A program made the translations under genes and the position numbers. Source: Polaribacter sp. HaHaR_3_91 (lineage in GTDB: Bacteria > Bacteroidota > Bacteroidia > Flavobacteriales > Flavobacteriaceae). Taken from it: DNA of 64,000 nucleotides. The stretch lies in contig NZ_CP058986.1 in the NCBI RefSeq assembly GCF_019278525.1, positions 1,522,001-1,586,000 on the forward strand. Direction: 5' to 3'. Shown in pieces: positions 43,278 to 52,402 of the stretch. The notes under the pieces are model-generated. The model had not been told where the DNA came from, did no database searches, and saw nothing but the letters and a program-made list of their open reading frames with translations. Every line of letters starts with the position of its first letter. Position 1 is the first letter of the stretch.

Positions 43278-43613
43278 GTATTTTTAGAATACACAGTTAT
43301 AAAGTTCATTTCAATATTTGAGAGAATCTAGCATCGGTTTTAATTTATATTTATTGCTAAAGACTTGAATAAAACAAAGTACTTATAGATACAAATCACT
43401 AAGTTGTTTTTATTACTTATTATTTATCCGAGAGATTATTACTATGGTAATTGTATTGCTAACTATTACCTTAGAATCATTTTAAGAAAAAGTAATTCAT
43501 TTTTTTGTGTAGCATGTTTTATATAGTAAATTTGCGGTAAATTAACATGAATGTAAAATGACCAATTACTTATAGATTGGTGACTTATATTCGAACTTTA
43601 AGAGCATAAATTC
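43278..43613. other. Divergent region upstream of cca
   Basis: About 336 bases without a gene. It holds the cca promoter (43504-43534). After it the leader contains a minicistron ATG-AAT-GTA-AAA-TGA at 43547-43561 and a hairpin ACCAAT/ATTGGT (43561-43581). Whether these regulate cca is unknown. Confidence 0.45.
43504..43534 (+). promoter_or_regulatory. cca promoter (-33 TTTG, -7 TAAATTTG)
   Basis: TTTG at 43504-43507 and TAAATTTG at 43527-43534 are 19 bases apart, a near-ideal Bacteroidota promoter. The leader to ATG 43614 is about 70 bases. Confidence 0.65.
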
Positions 43614-45032
43614 ATGCAAAAACAATTCTTTAAAGAAGCCATTTCTCTAGAAATATTTAATGTTATATCCAAAGCATCCAAAGAGTTACAAATAGAGAGT
43701 TATGTAATTGGCGGTTATGTACGTGATTTTTTTTTAAAAAGAGGAAACTCTAAAGATATTGATGTTGTAGCGGTTGGTAGTGGTATTGAGTTGGCTCAAA
43801 AAGTATCTAAACTGTTGCCAAATAAACCCAAGGTACAAGTTTTTAAGACCTACGGAACTGCAATGTTACGTTATAATGATGTAGAAATTGAATTTGTTGG
43901 CGCTAGAAAAGAATCGTATTCTGAAGATAGTAGAAATCCTGATGTTACAGAAGGTAATTTACAAGACGATCAAAATAGAAGAGATTTAACGATTAATGCG
44001 TTGGCTTTAAGTTTAAATGAAGATAGTTTTGGCGCTTTATTAGATCCTTTCAATGGAATAGAGGACTTGAAAAGTAAGGTGATTAAAACACCTTTAAATC
44101 CAGATATTACGTATTCTGATGATCCTCTAAGAATGATGCGGGCCATTCGTTTTACAACGCAATTAAATTTTAATATTGATAGAGAATCTTTAGATGCAAT
44201 TTCTAGAAATGCTTATCGATTAAAAATTATCACTCGTGAAAGAATTGTGGACGAATTGAATAAAATTTTGTCATCTCCAAAACCATCAATTGGTTTTTTA
44301 TTGTTAGAACAAACAGGTTTGTTAAAGCAAATATTACCTGAGTTAATGGCTCTAAAAGGAGTGGAGGAAGTAGAAGGGCAGAAGCACAAAGATAATTTTT
44401 ACCACACTTTAGAAGTGGTTGATAATATTTCTGAAAATACAGAAGATGTTTGGTTAAGATGGGCGGCATTATTGCATGATATCGGAAAAGCACCAACTAA
44501 AAAATTTAGTAAAAAAGTAGGTTGGACCTTTCATGCTCATGAATTTGTAGGTTCTAAAATGGTGTATAAGTTATTCAAGCGTTTAAAAATGCCTATGAAT
44601 AACAAAATGAAATTTGTTCAGAAAATGGTCATGTTAAGTTCTAGACCTATTGTTTTGGCAACGGAAGTTACAGATTCTGCAGTTAGACGTTTGGTTTTTG
44701 ATGCTGGAGATGATATTAATTCATTAATGACTTTATGTGAGGCAGACATTACAACTAAAAACCCCAAGAAATTTAAACGTTATCACCAAAATTTTGAGTT
44801 GGTAAGAATTAAAATAAAAGAAGTAGAGGAGAGAGATCAAGTACGTAATTTTCAACCACCAGTTACTGGTGAAGAAATTATGGAAGCTTTTAATTTAAGA
44901 CCTTGTAGAGAAATAGGTCAAATTAAAGAAGCTATTAAAGAGGCTATTTTAGAAGGAGAAATACCAAATGAAAAGCAAGCATCTTATGATTTTATGATTG
45001 AAAAAGGAAAAGAATTGGGTTTGAAAATTTAG
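43614..45032 (+). CDS. cca: CCA tRNA nucleotidyltransferase/poly(A)-polymerase with HD domain
   Basis: 472-residue class II nucleotidyltransferase that adds or repairs CCA at tRNA 3' ends. The N-terminal NTase has GGYVRDFFLKRGNSKDIDVV with catalytic D61-D63-like residues, RRDLTINALAL and DPLRMMRAIRF. After it lies an HD phosphohydrolase domain (HTLEVVDNIS and LLHDIGKAPT). The C-terminal tRNA-binding helices end ILEGEIPN. Its own promoter lies upstream, and the next glycosyltransferase gene starts 7 bases later. Confidence 0.95.
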   Translation: MQKQFFKEAISLEIFNVISKASKELQIESYVIGGYVRDFFLKRGNSKDIDVVAVGSGIELAQKVSKLLPNKPKVQVFKTYGTAMLRYNDVEIEFVGARKESYSEDSRNPDVTEGNLQDDQNRRDLTINALALSLNEDSFGALLDPFNGIEDLKSKVIKTPLNPDITYSDDPLRMMRAIRFTTQLNFNIDRESLDAISRNAYRLKIITRERIVDELNKILSSPKPSIGFLLLEQTGLLKQILPELMALKGVEEVEGQKHKDNFYHTLEVVDNISENTEDVWLRWAALLHDIGKAPTKKFSKKVGWTFHAHEFVGSKMVYKLFKRLKMPMNNKMKFVQKMVMLSSRPIVLATEVTDSAVRRLVFDAGDDINSLMTLCEADITTKNPKKFKRYHQNFELVRIKIKEVEERDQVRNFQPPVTGEEIMEAFNLRPCREIGQIKEAIKEAILEGEIPNEKQASYDFMIEKGKELGLKI

Positions 45033-45039
45033 ATAAAAA

Positions 45040-45837
45040 ATGAAAGTATCTGTAATTATTTCTTATTATAAAAATAAAATTAATCTAAACTTAATTTTAA
45101 AAGCTTTACAAAATCAAAGTGAAACTAATTTTGAGGTCATTGTTTCTGAAGATGATTATAATGAAGATACATTTACTTTTTTAGAAAACTGTAAAAAAGA
45201 CTATAATTTCCCAATAAAGCACACAAATCAAGATAAAGATGTAGGGTTTAGAAAAAACATGATGCTAAATAAATCTACTAAATTGGCTCAAGGTTATTTA
45301 TTGGTTTTTATTGATGGAGATTGTGTTCCTCATAAACATTTTATAAAAGCCTACATAAAAAATTTTGAAGAAGACGTAATGTTAAAAGGACGTAGGGTAA
45401 TGCTTTCAGAAAGACTTACATCAAAGCTTAAAAAAACATTTAATTTAAAACTGTTAGATTTACCTAATGTTTTATTTTCAAAAAGCAAAAAGAAAAAAAT
45501 TGGAGTTTATAGTCCATTTTTAAATTTGTCTTACAATAGTGATAAAAAATGGCTACTTGGATGTAATTGGGGAATCTCTAAAAAGACAATTTATAAAGTA
45601 AATGGTTTTGATGAAGATTATCAAAGAGCGGCAGTAGGTGAAGATAATGATATTGAATGGAGGCTTAAGTCCATTGGTGTTAAAGGTAAATCTGTAAAAA
45701 ACAAAGCTATTGTTTATCATTTATTTCATAAAGAAAAATATTCTAAAGAAGATTTATTATTTAATAAACAGATTCTTAAGAATAAAAAACTAAAAAAAAA
45801 CTATTACTGTTTAAACGGATTAGATAAGGTAACTTAG
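45040..45837 (+). CDS. Family 2 glycosyltransferase (chondroitin-polymerase-like)
   Basis: 265 residues. GT-A N-terminus VSVIISYYKNKINLNLILKAL, then IVSEDDYNED and FIDGDCVPHKHFI (DxD-type). The acceptor-side DEDYQRAAVGEDNDIEWRL matches the galactosyltransferase-like C-terminal half found in poly-glycosyl GTs. No membrane segment. It sits 7 bases after cca and 6 bases before the convergent ABC exporter gene. Confidence 0.82.
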   Translation: MKVSVIISYYKNKINLNLILKALQNQSETNFEVIVSEDDYNEDTFTFLENCKKDYNFPIKHTNQDKDVGFRKNMMLNKSTKLAQGYLLVFIDGDCVPHKHFIKAYIKNFEEDVMLKGRRVMLSERLTSKLKKTFNLKLLDLPNVLFSKSKKKKIGVYSPFLNLSYNSDKKWLLGCNWGISKKTIYKVNGFDEDYQRAAVGEDNDIEWRLKSIGVKGKSVKNKAIVYHLFHKEKYSKEDLLFNKQILKNKKLKKNYYCLNGLDKVT

Positions 45838-45843
45838 TTGGCA

Positions 45844-47673
45844 CTATGATAAACTCTGCATAGTAACCAACTTAAAGTACTCTCCTTTTTTAGTAAGTAA
45901 TTCGTCGTGTTTACCTTGCTCTACAATTTTACCTTTTTTAAGTACTACAATTTTATCTGCTTTTTGTATGGTAGATAGTCTGTGTGCAATTACTAAAGAT
46001 GTTCTGTTTTTCATCATTTTTTCTAAAGCAAGTTGTACCAATTGTTCCGATTCTGTGTCTAGGGCAGAAGTAGCCTCGTCTAAAACCATTATTGGAGGAT
46101 TCTTTAAAACTGCTCTTGCAATAGACAAACGTTGTTTTTGTCCACCAGAAAGTGTGTTTCCACTATCACCAATATTTGTATCGTATTTTTCAGGTAAATT
46201 CTGAATAAACTCGTCTGCATTAGCAATTTTTGCAGCTTCTAAAACCGCATCATCAGTTGCCTGCTGTGTTCCTAATTTAATATTATTGGTAATCGTATCA
46301 TTAAATAGAATAGAATCTTGAGAAACAATACCCATTAAATTTCTTAAAGACTTTTTAGTGATGTCTTTAATGTTGTTGTCATCAATAAGTACATCCCCTT
46401 TATTAACATCATAAAAACGAGTAATTAAATTTGCCAAGGTAGATTTTCCACTTCCAGATTGCCCCACTAAAGCAACGGTTTCTCCTTTATTAATCGTTAA
46501 AGAAAAGTTTTTTAAAACATATTCATCTTTATACTTAAAAGAGATATTTTTAAATTCTATTTTATTTGTAAAGTCTTGTTTTATAATTGCGTTCGGCTTG
46601 TCCTTAATGGTGTTTTCTGTATTAAGAACCGTCATAATTCTTTCTGCAGAAGCCTCTCCTTTTTGAATGTTATAAAAGGTGGTCGTAATTAATTTTATAG
46701 GATTTAAAACAGTGTAAAAAAGTACAATGTACCCTAAAAACTGACTCGCTTTTAAATTACCTGTATTAGACAAAACTTCTGTACCACCATACCAAAGAAT
46801 CGCTATAATTGTTGCCGATCCTAAAAACTCACTCATAGGTGAAGCTAATGTTTGCCTGTGATATACACTTGTCATTAATTGCTTAAAATGAAGTGTTGAG
46901 TTATTGAATTTTTTTGCGATTACATGTTCTGCATTAAAGCCTTTAATAATTTTTAATCCAGTTAATGTTTCTTCAATAAAAGATAAGAAATTACCAGTTT
47001 CCTTTTGTGCTTTTGCCGATTTAGATTTTAACTTTTTACTAATAGATGATATTATAAAACCAGAAACGGGTAATAAAACAAAAACAAACAATGTTAGTTT
47101 TAAACTCATGTACAGCATAATTGTTATAGAAATAACAACTGTTAAAGGTTCTCTAACAATGGTTTGTACAGAGCTTATTATTGAGTTCTCTACTTCTTGC
47201 ACATCTCCAGTCATACGAGCTATAATGTCTCCTTTTCTTTTTTCTGAAAAATAGGCAATAGGGAGTTCTACAATTTTATTGTACAAATTATCTCTTAAAT
47301 CTTTTACAATTCCTGTTCTTAAAAAAGCAATTGCATAAGAAGCTAGATATCTAAATAAATTTTTAAAAAAGAATAATGACAGTGATAATAAACAAATAAA
47401 TAAAAGCACGTTTATTTCGCCGTCATTAATAATTTTTTGAGAAATAAAGTAGTTAAATTCATTTTCTAGATAACTACCAATATTTCCGATACCCGCATAA
47501 ATCGGCTTTGAAACGGCTACTCTTTCTTCTCCAAATAAAATTTTTAGAACAGGAATAAACGCCAATACAGAAAGCACATTAAAAACTGCGTAAAGTATAT
47601 TAAATAGAATATTTAAAATAGTAAATTTTCGATACTTTTTCTCATATTTTAGAATGTCCTTAAAATAGCCCAT
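45844..47673 (-). CDS. ABC exporter, MsbA-type half-transporter
   Basis: 609-residue fusion of six transmembrane helices and an ATP-binding domain, as in MsbA lipid A or drug exporters. Walker A GQSGSGKST, signature LSGGQKQRLSIARA, Walker B IMVLDEATSALD and the switch histidine AHRLSTI are visible. A homodimer is expected. Its start codon overlaps the last base of the phosphohexomutase gene, and the operon also holds a DPM1-like glycosyltransferase and DUF4199, so an envelope-lipid substrate is plausible but not shown. Confidence 0.92.
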   Translation of the reverse strand: MGYFKDILKYEKKYRKFTILNILFNILYAVFNVLSVLAFIPVLKILFGEERVAVSKPIYAGIGNIGSYLENEFNYFISQKIINDGEINVLLFICLLSLSLFFFKNLFRYLASYAIAFLRTGIVKDLRDNLYNKIVELPIAYFSEKRKGDIIARMTGDVQEVENSIISSVQTIVREPLTVVISITIMLYMSLKLTLFVFVLLPVSGFIISSISKKLKSKSAKAQKETGNFLSFIEETLTGLKIIKGFNAEHVIAKKFNNSTLHFKQLMTSVYHRQTLASPMSEFLGSATIIAILWYGGTEVLSNTGNLKASQFLGYIVLFYTVLNPIKLITTTFYNIQKGEASAERIMTVLNTENTIKDKPNAIIKQDFTNKIEFKNISFKYKDEYVLKNFSLTINKGETVALVGQSGSGKSTLANLITRFYDVNKGDVLIDDNNIKDITKKSLRNLMGIVSQDSILFNDTITNNIKLGTQQATDDAVLEAAKIANADEFIQNLPEKYDTNIGDSGNTLSGGQKQRLSIARAVLKNPPIMVLDEATSALDTESEQLVQLALEKMMKNRTSLVIAHRLSTIQKADKIVVLKKGKIVEQGKHDELLTKKGEYFKLVTMQSLS

Positions 47674-49388
47674 TAATTCAATTTCATTTCTTTAATAATT
47701 CTTTGAATTTTTGCATCTAAAGCAGCTTCTATAGAAGTAGCGTTTTCTTTAGTATCTAAAGATGTATTCACACTAAAGTAAAACTTTATTTTTGGTTCTG
47801 TTCCACTTGGTCTCGCCGCAATTCTTGTTCCAGATTCGGTTTGATAAATTAAAACATTAGATTTTGGTAAATCGATGTTTGTTACCTCACCAGTTATTAA
47901 GTTTTTTCTAGTTGATGCGTCGTAATCAGAAAGAGATTCTACTTTTTCTCCATCAATTTCAGTCAATGGATTGTTACGCATATCGCTTAACATTTGCTGA
48001 ATTTCTGCAGCACCATCCATTCCTTTTTTAGTAATTGAAATTAAATGCTCTTTATAGAAGTTGTTTTTAACATAAATAGCTAATAACTCTTCGTAAAAAG
48101 AACTTCCGTTTTGTTTAGCATACGCGGCAACTTCACAAGCTAAAAGTGTTGCAGTTACTGCATCTTTATCTCTTACAAAACCACCAACCATGTATCCAAA
48201 ACTTTCTTCACCACCACCAATAAAGTATAGCTCTGGAAAATCTCTAACCATTTTAGCGATCCATTTAAAACCAGTTAAACCAACTTTGGTTTCAACACCA
48301 TAACTTGCAGCAACATCATTAACCAACTCTGTAGAAACAATAGTTGATCCTACAAATTGTTTGCCGTTCATTTTGCCTTCTTCTTTCCACTTCTTCAACA
48401 AGAATTCAGTCATAACAACCATTGTTTGGTTCCCATTCATTAATTTCATGTTTCCGTTTGTATCTCTAATAGCTACACCTAACCTATCACAGTCTGGGTC
48501 GGTACCAATAACAATATCTGCACCAACTTTGTTTGCTAAATCAGTTGCCATTTTTAAAGCTTCTGGCTCTTCTGGGTTTGGAGATTTTACAGTTGGGAAA
48601 TCTCCATCTGGTTCTCTTTGTTCTTCAACAATATGTACATCTGTATATCCTGCTTTAGCTAATGCATCAGGCACAGAAACTATAGAAGTTCCGTGTAAAG
48701 ATGTAAATACAATTTTTAAATTTTTACGATCTACTTTATCAGATAAAGAACCATTTTTTACAGATGCTTCAATAAAAACATCATCAACTTCTTTACCAAT
48801 TACTTCAATTAAACTTTCGTTTGCATCAAATTTAATTTCAGAAAAATCTAATGCATTTACTTTTCCAATAATTCCACCATCATGTGGAGGAACAATTTGT
48901 CCTCCATCTGCCCAATATACTTTGTAACCGTTATATTCTGGCGGGTTGTGAGAAGCCGTTAAAACGATACCAGCATCGCAACCTAAGTGACGAACGGCAA
49001 AAGACAATTCTGGAGTTGCACGTAAATCTTCAAAAAGAAATACTTTTATATTATTTGCAGATAAAACATCTGCGACTACTTTAGCAAACTTTTTACTGTT
49101 ATGTCTACAATCGTACGCAATTACTACGCTTAATTGTTCTTTTTTTACGTTTTCTATTAAGTAATTAGACAAGCCTTGAGTTGCTCTACCTAATGTATAT
49201 TTGTTAATTCTGTTGGTTCCAGCACCCATAACTCCACGCATTCCTCCAGTTCCAAATTCCATGTCTTTGTAGAATCTATCTGCTAAGGCATCAGGATTAT
49301 TGTTAATTAATTCTTGAATTTCAGTTTGAGTTTCAGCATCAAAAGTAGCTGTTAACCATTGTTTTGCTTTGTCTAAAATATTATCCAT
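47673..49388 (-). CDS. Phosphohexomutase (phosphoglucomutase/phosphomannomutase)
   Basis: 571-residue alpha-D-phosphohexomutase of the phosphoglucomutase-2-like group. The phosphoserine loop TASHNPPEYNGYK is near 144, the metal-binding GTDPDCDRLGVA near 300, the sugar-binding GGGEESFGYM near 390, and the phosphate-binding RPSGTEPKIKFYF at the C-terminus. The exact sugar (Glc, Man, Rib) is undetermined. Downstream ABC exporter and upstream DPM-like GT genes are close, so it may feed their glycan. Confidence 0.92.
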   Translation of the reverse strand: MDNILDKAKQWLTATFDAETQTEIQELINNNPDALADRFYKDMEFGTGGMRGVMGAGTNRINKYTLGRATQGLSNYLIENVKKEQLSVVIAYDCRHNSKKFAKVVADVLSANNIKVFLFEDLRATPELSFAVRHLGCDAGIVLTASHNPPEYNGYKVYWADGGQIVPPHDGGIIGKVNALDFSEIKFDANESLIEVIGKEVDDVFIEASVKNGSLSDKVDRKNLKIVFTSLHGTSIVSVPDALAKAGYTDVHIVEEQREPDGDFPTVKSPNPEEPEALKMATDLANKVGADIVIGTDPDCDRLGVAIRDTNGNMKLMNGNQTMVVMTEFLLKKWKEEGKMNGKQFVGSTIVSTELVNDVAASYGVETKVGLTGFKWIAKMVRDFPELYFIGGGEESFGYMVGGFVRDKDAVTATLLACEVAAYAKQNGSSFYEELLAIYVKNNFYKEHLISITKKGMDGAAEIQQMLSDMRNNPLTEIDGEKVESLSDYDASTRKNLITGEVTNIDLPKSNVLIYQTESGTRIAARPSGTEPKIKFYFSVNTSLDTKENATSIEAALDAKIQRIIKEMKLN

Positions 49389-49422
49389 CGTTTAAAGTTA
49401 TGTTGAAATACAAATATACTAT

Positions 49423-50394
49423 TTAGAAATTGAGTTTTTCTTTAATTGTATAGTGTTTTTCGTTACTTTTTGTTTTTATAATGAGTTCTCCAATAAATCC
49501 TGCTAAAAATAATAGTGTTCCTAATATCATAGAAGTTAATGCTATATAGAACCAAGGATTGTTTGTTATTAAAATTGTTTTAATACCGTTAAAAAGTTTG
49601 TAAAGTTTATAGGCGCCAATATAAAATGCAGATGTTGTTCCAAATAAGAACATTAAAGTTCCCCAAAGACCAAAAATGTGCATGGGTCTTTTACCAAATT
49701 TTGATAAAAAAGAAATGGTAATTAAATCTAAAAAACCATTTACAAAACGGTCCATTCCAAATTTAGTTTCTCCGTATTTTCTTGCTTGGTGTTGTACTAC
49801 TTTTTCTCCTATTTTAGTATAGCCTTCGTTTTTGGCTAAAACAGGAATGTATCGATGCATTTCTCCGCTTACTTTTACTGCTTTAATAACCTCGTTTTTG
49901 TATGCTTTTAATCCGCAGTTAAAATCGTTTAGTTTTAAACCAGATGTTTTTCTAGCGGCAGCATTAAATAATTTTGAAGGGATGTTTTTAGTGATAACGT
50001 TGTCATAACGCTTCTTTTTCCAACCAGAAATTAGGTCGAAATCTTCTTTAATGATTAGATCATATAATTCAGGAATTTCATCTGGATTGTCTTGTAAATC
50101 GGCATCCATGGTAATTACAACAGCTCCTTTTGCCATGTCAAAACCAGCATCTAAAGCTTGCGATTTTCCGTAATTTTTTTGAAACTGAATTCCTTTTACC
50201 TCGGTATGTGCAGCGGAGAGTTTTTCAATTACACTCCAAGAATTATCTGTACTACCATCATCTATAAAAATGATTTCATATAAATAACGATTGGATTGCA
50301 TAACTTTTGCAATCCAATCGTATAATTCTTGTAAAGATTCATCTTCGTTAAGAAGTGGTATTACTACCGAAATATCCATGTTTGTTTTATTCAA
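49423..50394 (-). CDS. DPM1/GtrB-like polyprenyl-phosphate glycosyltransferase
   Basis: 323-residue GT2 of the dolichol-phosphate mannose synthase-like type. The N-terminal domain has VVIPLLNEDESLQELYDW, IFIDDGSTDNSW and ITMDADLQDNPDEIPEL (DxD). Two or three C-terminal transmembrane helices (about 235-305) follow. It probably charges a polyprenyl phosphate with a sugar at the inner membrane. It lies 34 bases before the phosphohexomutase gene and 49 after DUF4199, a common flavobacterial order. Confidence 0.9.
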   Translation of the reverse strand: MNKTNMDISVVIPLLNEDESLQELYDWIAKVMQSNRYLYEIIFIDDGSTDNSWSVIEKLSAAHTEVKGIQFQKNYGKSQALDAGFDMAKGAVVITMDADLQDNPDEIPELYDLIIKEDFDLISGWKKKRYDNVITKNIPSKLFNAAARKTSGLKLNDFNCGLKAYKNEVIKAVKVSGEMHRYIPVLAKNEGYTKIGEKVVQHQARKYGETKFGMDRFVNGFLDLITISFLSKFGKRPMHIFGLWGTLMFLFGTTSAFYIGAYKLYKLFNGIKTILITNNPWFYIALTSMILGTLLFLAGFIGELIIKTKSNEKHYTIKEKLNF

Positions 50395-50443
50395 TATTTA
50401 TAATTCAAAGTTTAATTTGTACAAAAACCTCAAATATTAAAAT

Positions 50444-50965
50444 TTAGTATGTTTCTTCTTCAGTTTTTTTCATGATTGCAGAAGCAATTGCAGAAATAAT
50501 AAAACCTAATATTGCAGCACCAATAATTGAAATAGCAGCTATAATGCCCGGAGATTGAAATTTCTGTGCTATTTCATTAGCACCTTCAATTTGCGCTTCT
50601 GTCATTCCACCATCTAAATATGCTTGATTTTGAATTTCCATAGCTTGTTGCATAAAATCAGGCTCTATAACAGTCATAAAAATATACTGATAAATGGCTG
50701 TAATTAATGCAGAAAGTATACATATACCAACACCAATTTTAACACCTTGTCCCCAAGAGATAAAACCACTATTAATTTCTTTATATTTTTTTATACCTAA
50801 AACAACTAAAGCTGTGGTTAAACCAATAGATATAACTGAAATTGACCAGTGAGGTTTAAGGTGTTCACCCATTGCGTAGGTAATAACACTCAATAATATT
50901 CCAGCTACTGCTAAAATAACACCATAATTTACAATTAGACTTTTACTGTTTGCTTGATCTTCCAT
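50444..50965 (-). CDS. DUF4199 membrane protein
   Basis: 173 residues with four hydrophobic segments (YGVILAVAGILLSVI, WSISVISIGLTTALVVLGI, GVGICILSALITAIYQYIF and a C-terminal IAAISIIGAAILGFII). A GxxSWGQGVKIG turn in the middle is typical of DUF4199. Function unknown. It is the first gene of the DUF4199/GT2/phosphohexomutase/ABC unit and has its own -7 box. Confidence 0.88.
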   Translation of the reverse strand: MEDQANSKSLIVNYGVILAVAGILLSVITYAMGEHLKPHWSISVISIGLTTALVVLGIKKYKEINSGFISWGQGVKIGVGICILSALITAIYQYIFMTVIEPDFMQQAMEIQNQAYLDGGMTEAQIEGANEIAQKFQSPGIIAAISIIGAAILGFIISAIASAIMKKTEEETY

Positions 50966-50988
50966 TTTTTTAATTTAGTTAGTTATAC

Positions 50989-50996
50989 AAATATAT
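50989..50996 (-). promoter_or_regulatory. -7 box of the DUF4199 operon
   Basis: The minus strand reads TATATTTG, a match to TAnnTTTG, 23 bases before the DUF4199 start codon. It drives the four-gene exporter/glycosyltransferase unit. Confidence 0.55.
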
Positions 50997-51129
50997 TGTT
51001 TTCATTGTTGATAGTTTTTAATTATTTATAAAAGTTTGTTTACTATCACAACAATTCATTAGTATTCAGAGTGTTGAAAATGTTACATAAAATTTACACT
51101 TTTTTTATTGTCAATATCAAAAAAGCGTG

Positions 51130-51137
51130 TAAATTTG
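51130..51137 (+). promoter_or_regulatory. -7 box of the SRP RNA gene
   Basis: TAAATTTG (TAnnTTTG) directly before the RNA, with ATTG at 51107-51110 (19-base spacing) as a near -33. Confidence 0.6.
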
Positions 51138-51141
51138 CAGC

Positions 51142-51235
51142 GGCAAGTCCTACACAACTAGCTCCCTTTGAATCCTCCAGGGCGGGAACGCAGCAAAGGT
51201 ATTAGGTTGTAGCGGTGTGATGTAGGTAGCTTGCC
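51142..51235 (+). ncRNA. ffs: Signal recognition particle RNA, small bacterial type
   Basis: GGCAAG at the 5' end pairs with CTTGCC at the 3' end, giving a closed hairpin of about 94 bases. The SRP core is clear: CTCCAGGGCGGGAACGCAGC contains the GGGAAC loop and the asymmetric AGCA bulge that binds Ffh. The 3' end is followed by T-rich terminator sequence. It works with Ffh and with FtsY, whose gene is at 61922. Confidence 0.95.
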
Positions 51236-51396
51236 ATTTTTTATTTCTCTCTATTTAATTCTGAATTTCTTCAGAATTTTTCTTTTTTAGAGCAATTATT
51301 AACTTTCTCCTTTTTAGTTTCCTTCGTTTTCTTTTAAGATATTTGTGGCAACATTTAATTATTAAGTATTTTTAATTTTTCAAGCATTTATTATTT

Positions 51397-52200
51397 ATGT
51401 CTAAAGTTGTATTAATTACTGGAGCTTCATCCGGAATAGGGAAATCTATTGCTACGTTTTTATCTGAAAAAGGATATAAAGTATATGGAACAAGTAGAAA
51501 TCCTAAAAACACTGCCAATTTTTCTTTTGAATTAATTGCTTTGGATGTCTTAAAGGTTGATACTATTAATGCAGCAGTCGATTTAATCATTCAGAAAGAA
51601 GGAAGGTTAGATGTTTTGGTTAATAATGCAGGAATGGGAATTACGGGTCCAATTGAAGATACGCCGACTGATGAAATGAGAGCTGTTTTTAATACCAATC
51701 TTTTTGGTGCTGTAGATGTAATGAAAGCTGCATTGCCACAAATGCGCAAACAAAAATCGGGTACTATTATAAATGTAACTTCTATTGCTGGTTATATGGG
51801 CTTACCTTTCAGGGGATTGTATTCTGCTACAAAAGGTGCTTTAGAAACCATAACGGAAGCAACAAGTATGGAGGTAAAACCATTCGGAATTAAAGTTGCT
51901 TGTGTTGCACCCGGAGATTTTGCAACCAATATTGCTGCGGGAAGATATCACACACCCGTTTTTGAGGATTCTGCTTATATAGAGAATTATCAAATGAATT
52001 TAAATTTGATGGATGCGCATGTAAGTGGAGGAATGGATCCGATAGAAATGGCAAAGGCTGTACATAGGATTATAGAAACTAAAAACCCGAAGATTCATTA
52101 CAAAGTTGGTGGGTTTATGGAAAAGTTCTCCATTGTTTTAAAGCGAATTTTGCCAGATAGAACTTACGAGAAAATATTAATGAACCATTATAAATTATAG
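51397..52200 (+). CDS. Short-chain dehydrogenase/reductase
   Basis: 267-residue classical SDR. The NAD(P)-binding TGASSGIGKSIA is near the N-terminus (about 7-18), NNAGMG in the core, and the catalytic set S-YSATK (Tyr and Lys in LYSATKGALE, around 147-151). Substrate not predictable. It is a single gene between the SRP RNA and tal; no obvious terminator follows. Confidence 0.9.
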   Translation: MSKVVLITGASSGIGKSIATFLSEKGYKVYGTSRNPKNTANFSFELIALDVLKVDTINAAVDLIIQKEGRLDVLVNNAGMGITGPIEDTPTDEMRAVFNTNLFGAVDVMKAALPQMRKQKSGTIINVTSIAGYMGLPFRGLYSATKGALETITEATSMEVKPFGIKVACVAPGDFATNIAAGRYHTPVFEDSAYIENYQMNLNLMDAHVSGGMDPIEMAKAVHRIIETKNPKIHYKVGGFMEKFSIVLKRILPDRTYEKILMNHYKL

Positions 52201-52276
52201 TTTTAGGCAGTTTTTAATGTTTATAAGTAGTAAGTAAATAGTTTTATTTCAATTCTTAATTTTATAAACAAGTAAC

Positions 52277-52284
52277 TATCTTTG
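52277..52284 (+). promoter_or_regulatory. -7 box before the structured element and tal
   Basis: TATCTTTG (TAnnTTTG) directly precedes the structured element. A transcript starting about 6 bases downstream would begin with AGGGATTGAAGC. Confidence 0.6.
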
Positions 52285-52376
52285 CGTTAGGGATTGAAGC
52301 AATTGTTTGAGCTCTTTTTTGTTTTTTAACAAAAAAAGCGAGTGCGTAAAGCCCGCTCGAACGCCCAAAATAAATA
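52284..52376 (+). ncRNA. Structured intergenic RNA element, copy 1 (leader of tal)
   Basis: Starts GCGTTAGGGATTGAAGC and ends CGCTCGAACGCCC. GCGTT at 52284-52288 can pair with AACGC at 52370-52374. A central TTTTTTGTT/AACAAAAAAA stem and a CGAG/CTCG pair (52339-52369) add structure. A second, degenerate copy lies inverted at 61692-61839. The layout recalls repeated flavobacterial intergenic RNA motifs such as Flavo-1, but I cannot prove identity. It could be the 5' leader of tal or an independent small RNA. Confidence 0.5.
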
Positions 52377-52402
52377 GAACAATTACAACTAAATATATAC
52401 AA

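Noticed and set aside
48361..48927. 188-codon plus-strand ORF inside the phosphohexomutase gene
   Set aside because: Antisense shadow of a conserved enzyme with intact motifs; no signal or domain features.
52307..52402. N-terminal extension of the transaldolase gene
   Set aside because: It would translate the structured RNA leader and adds a segment absent from the family; ATG 52403 gives the normal start.
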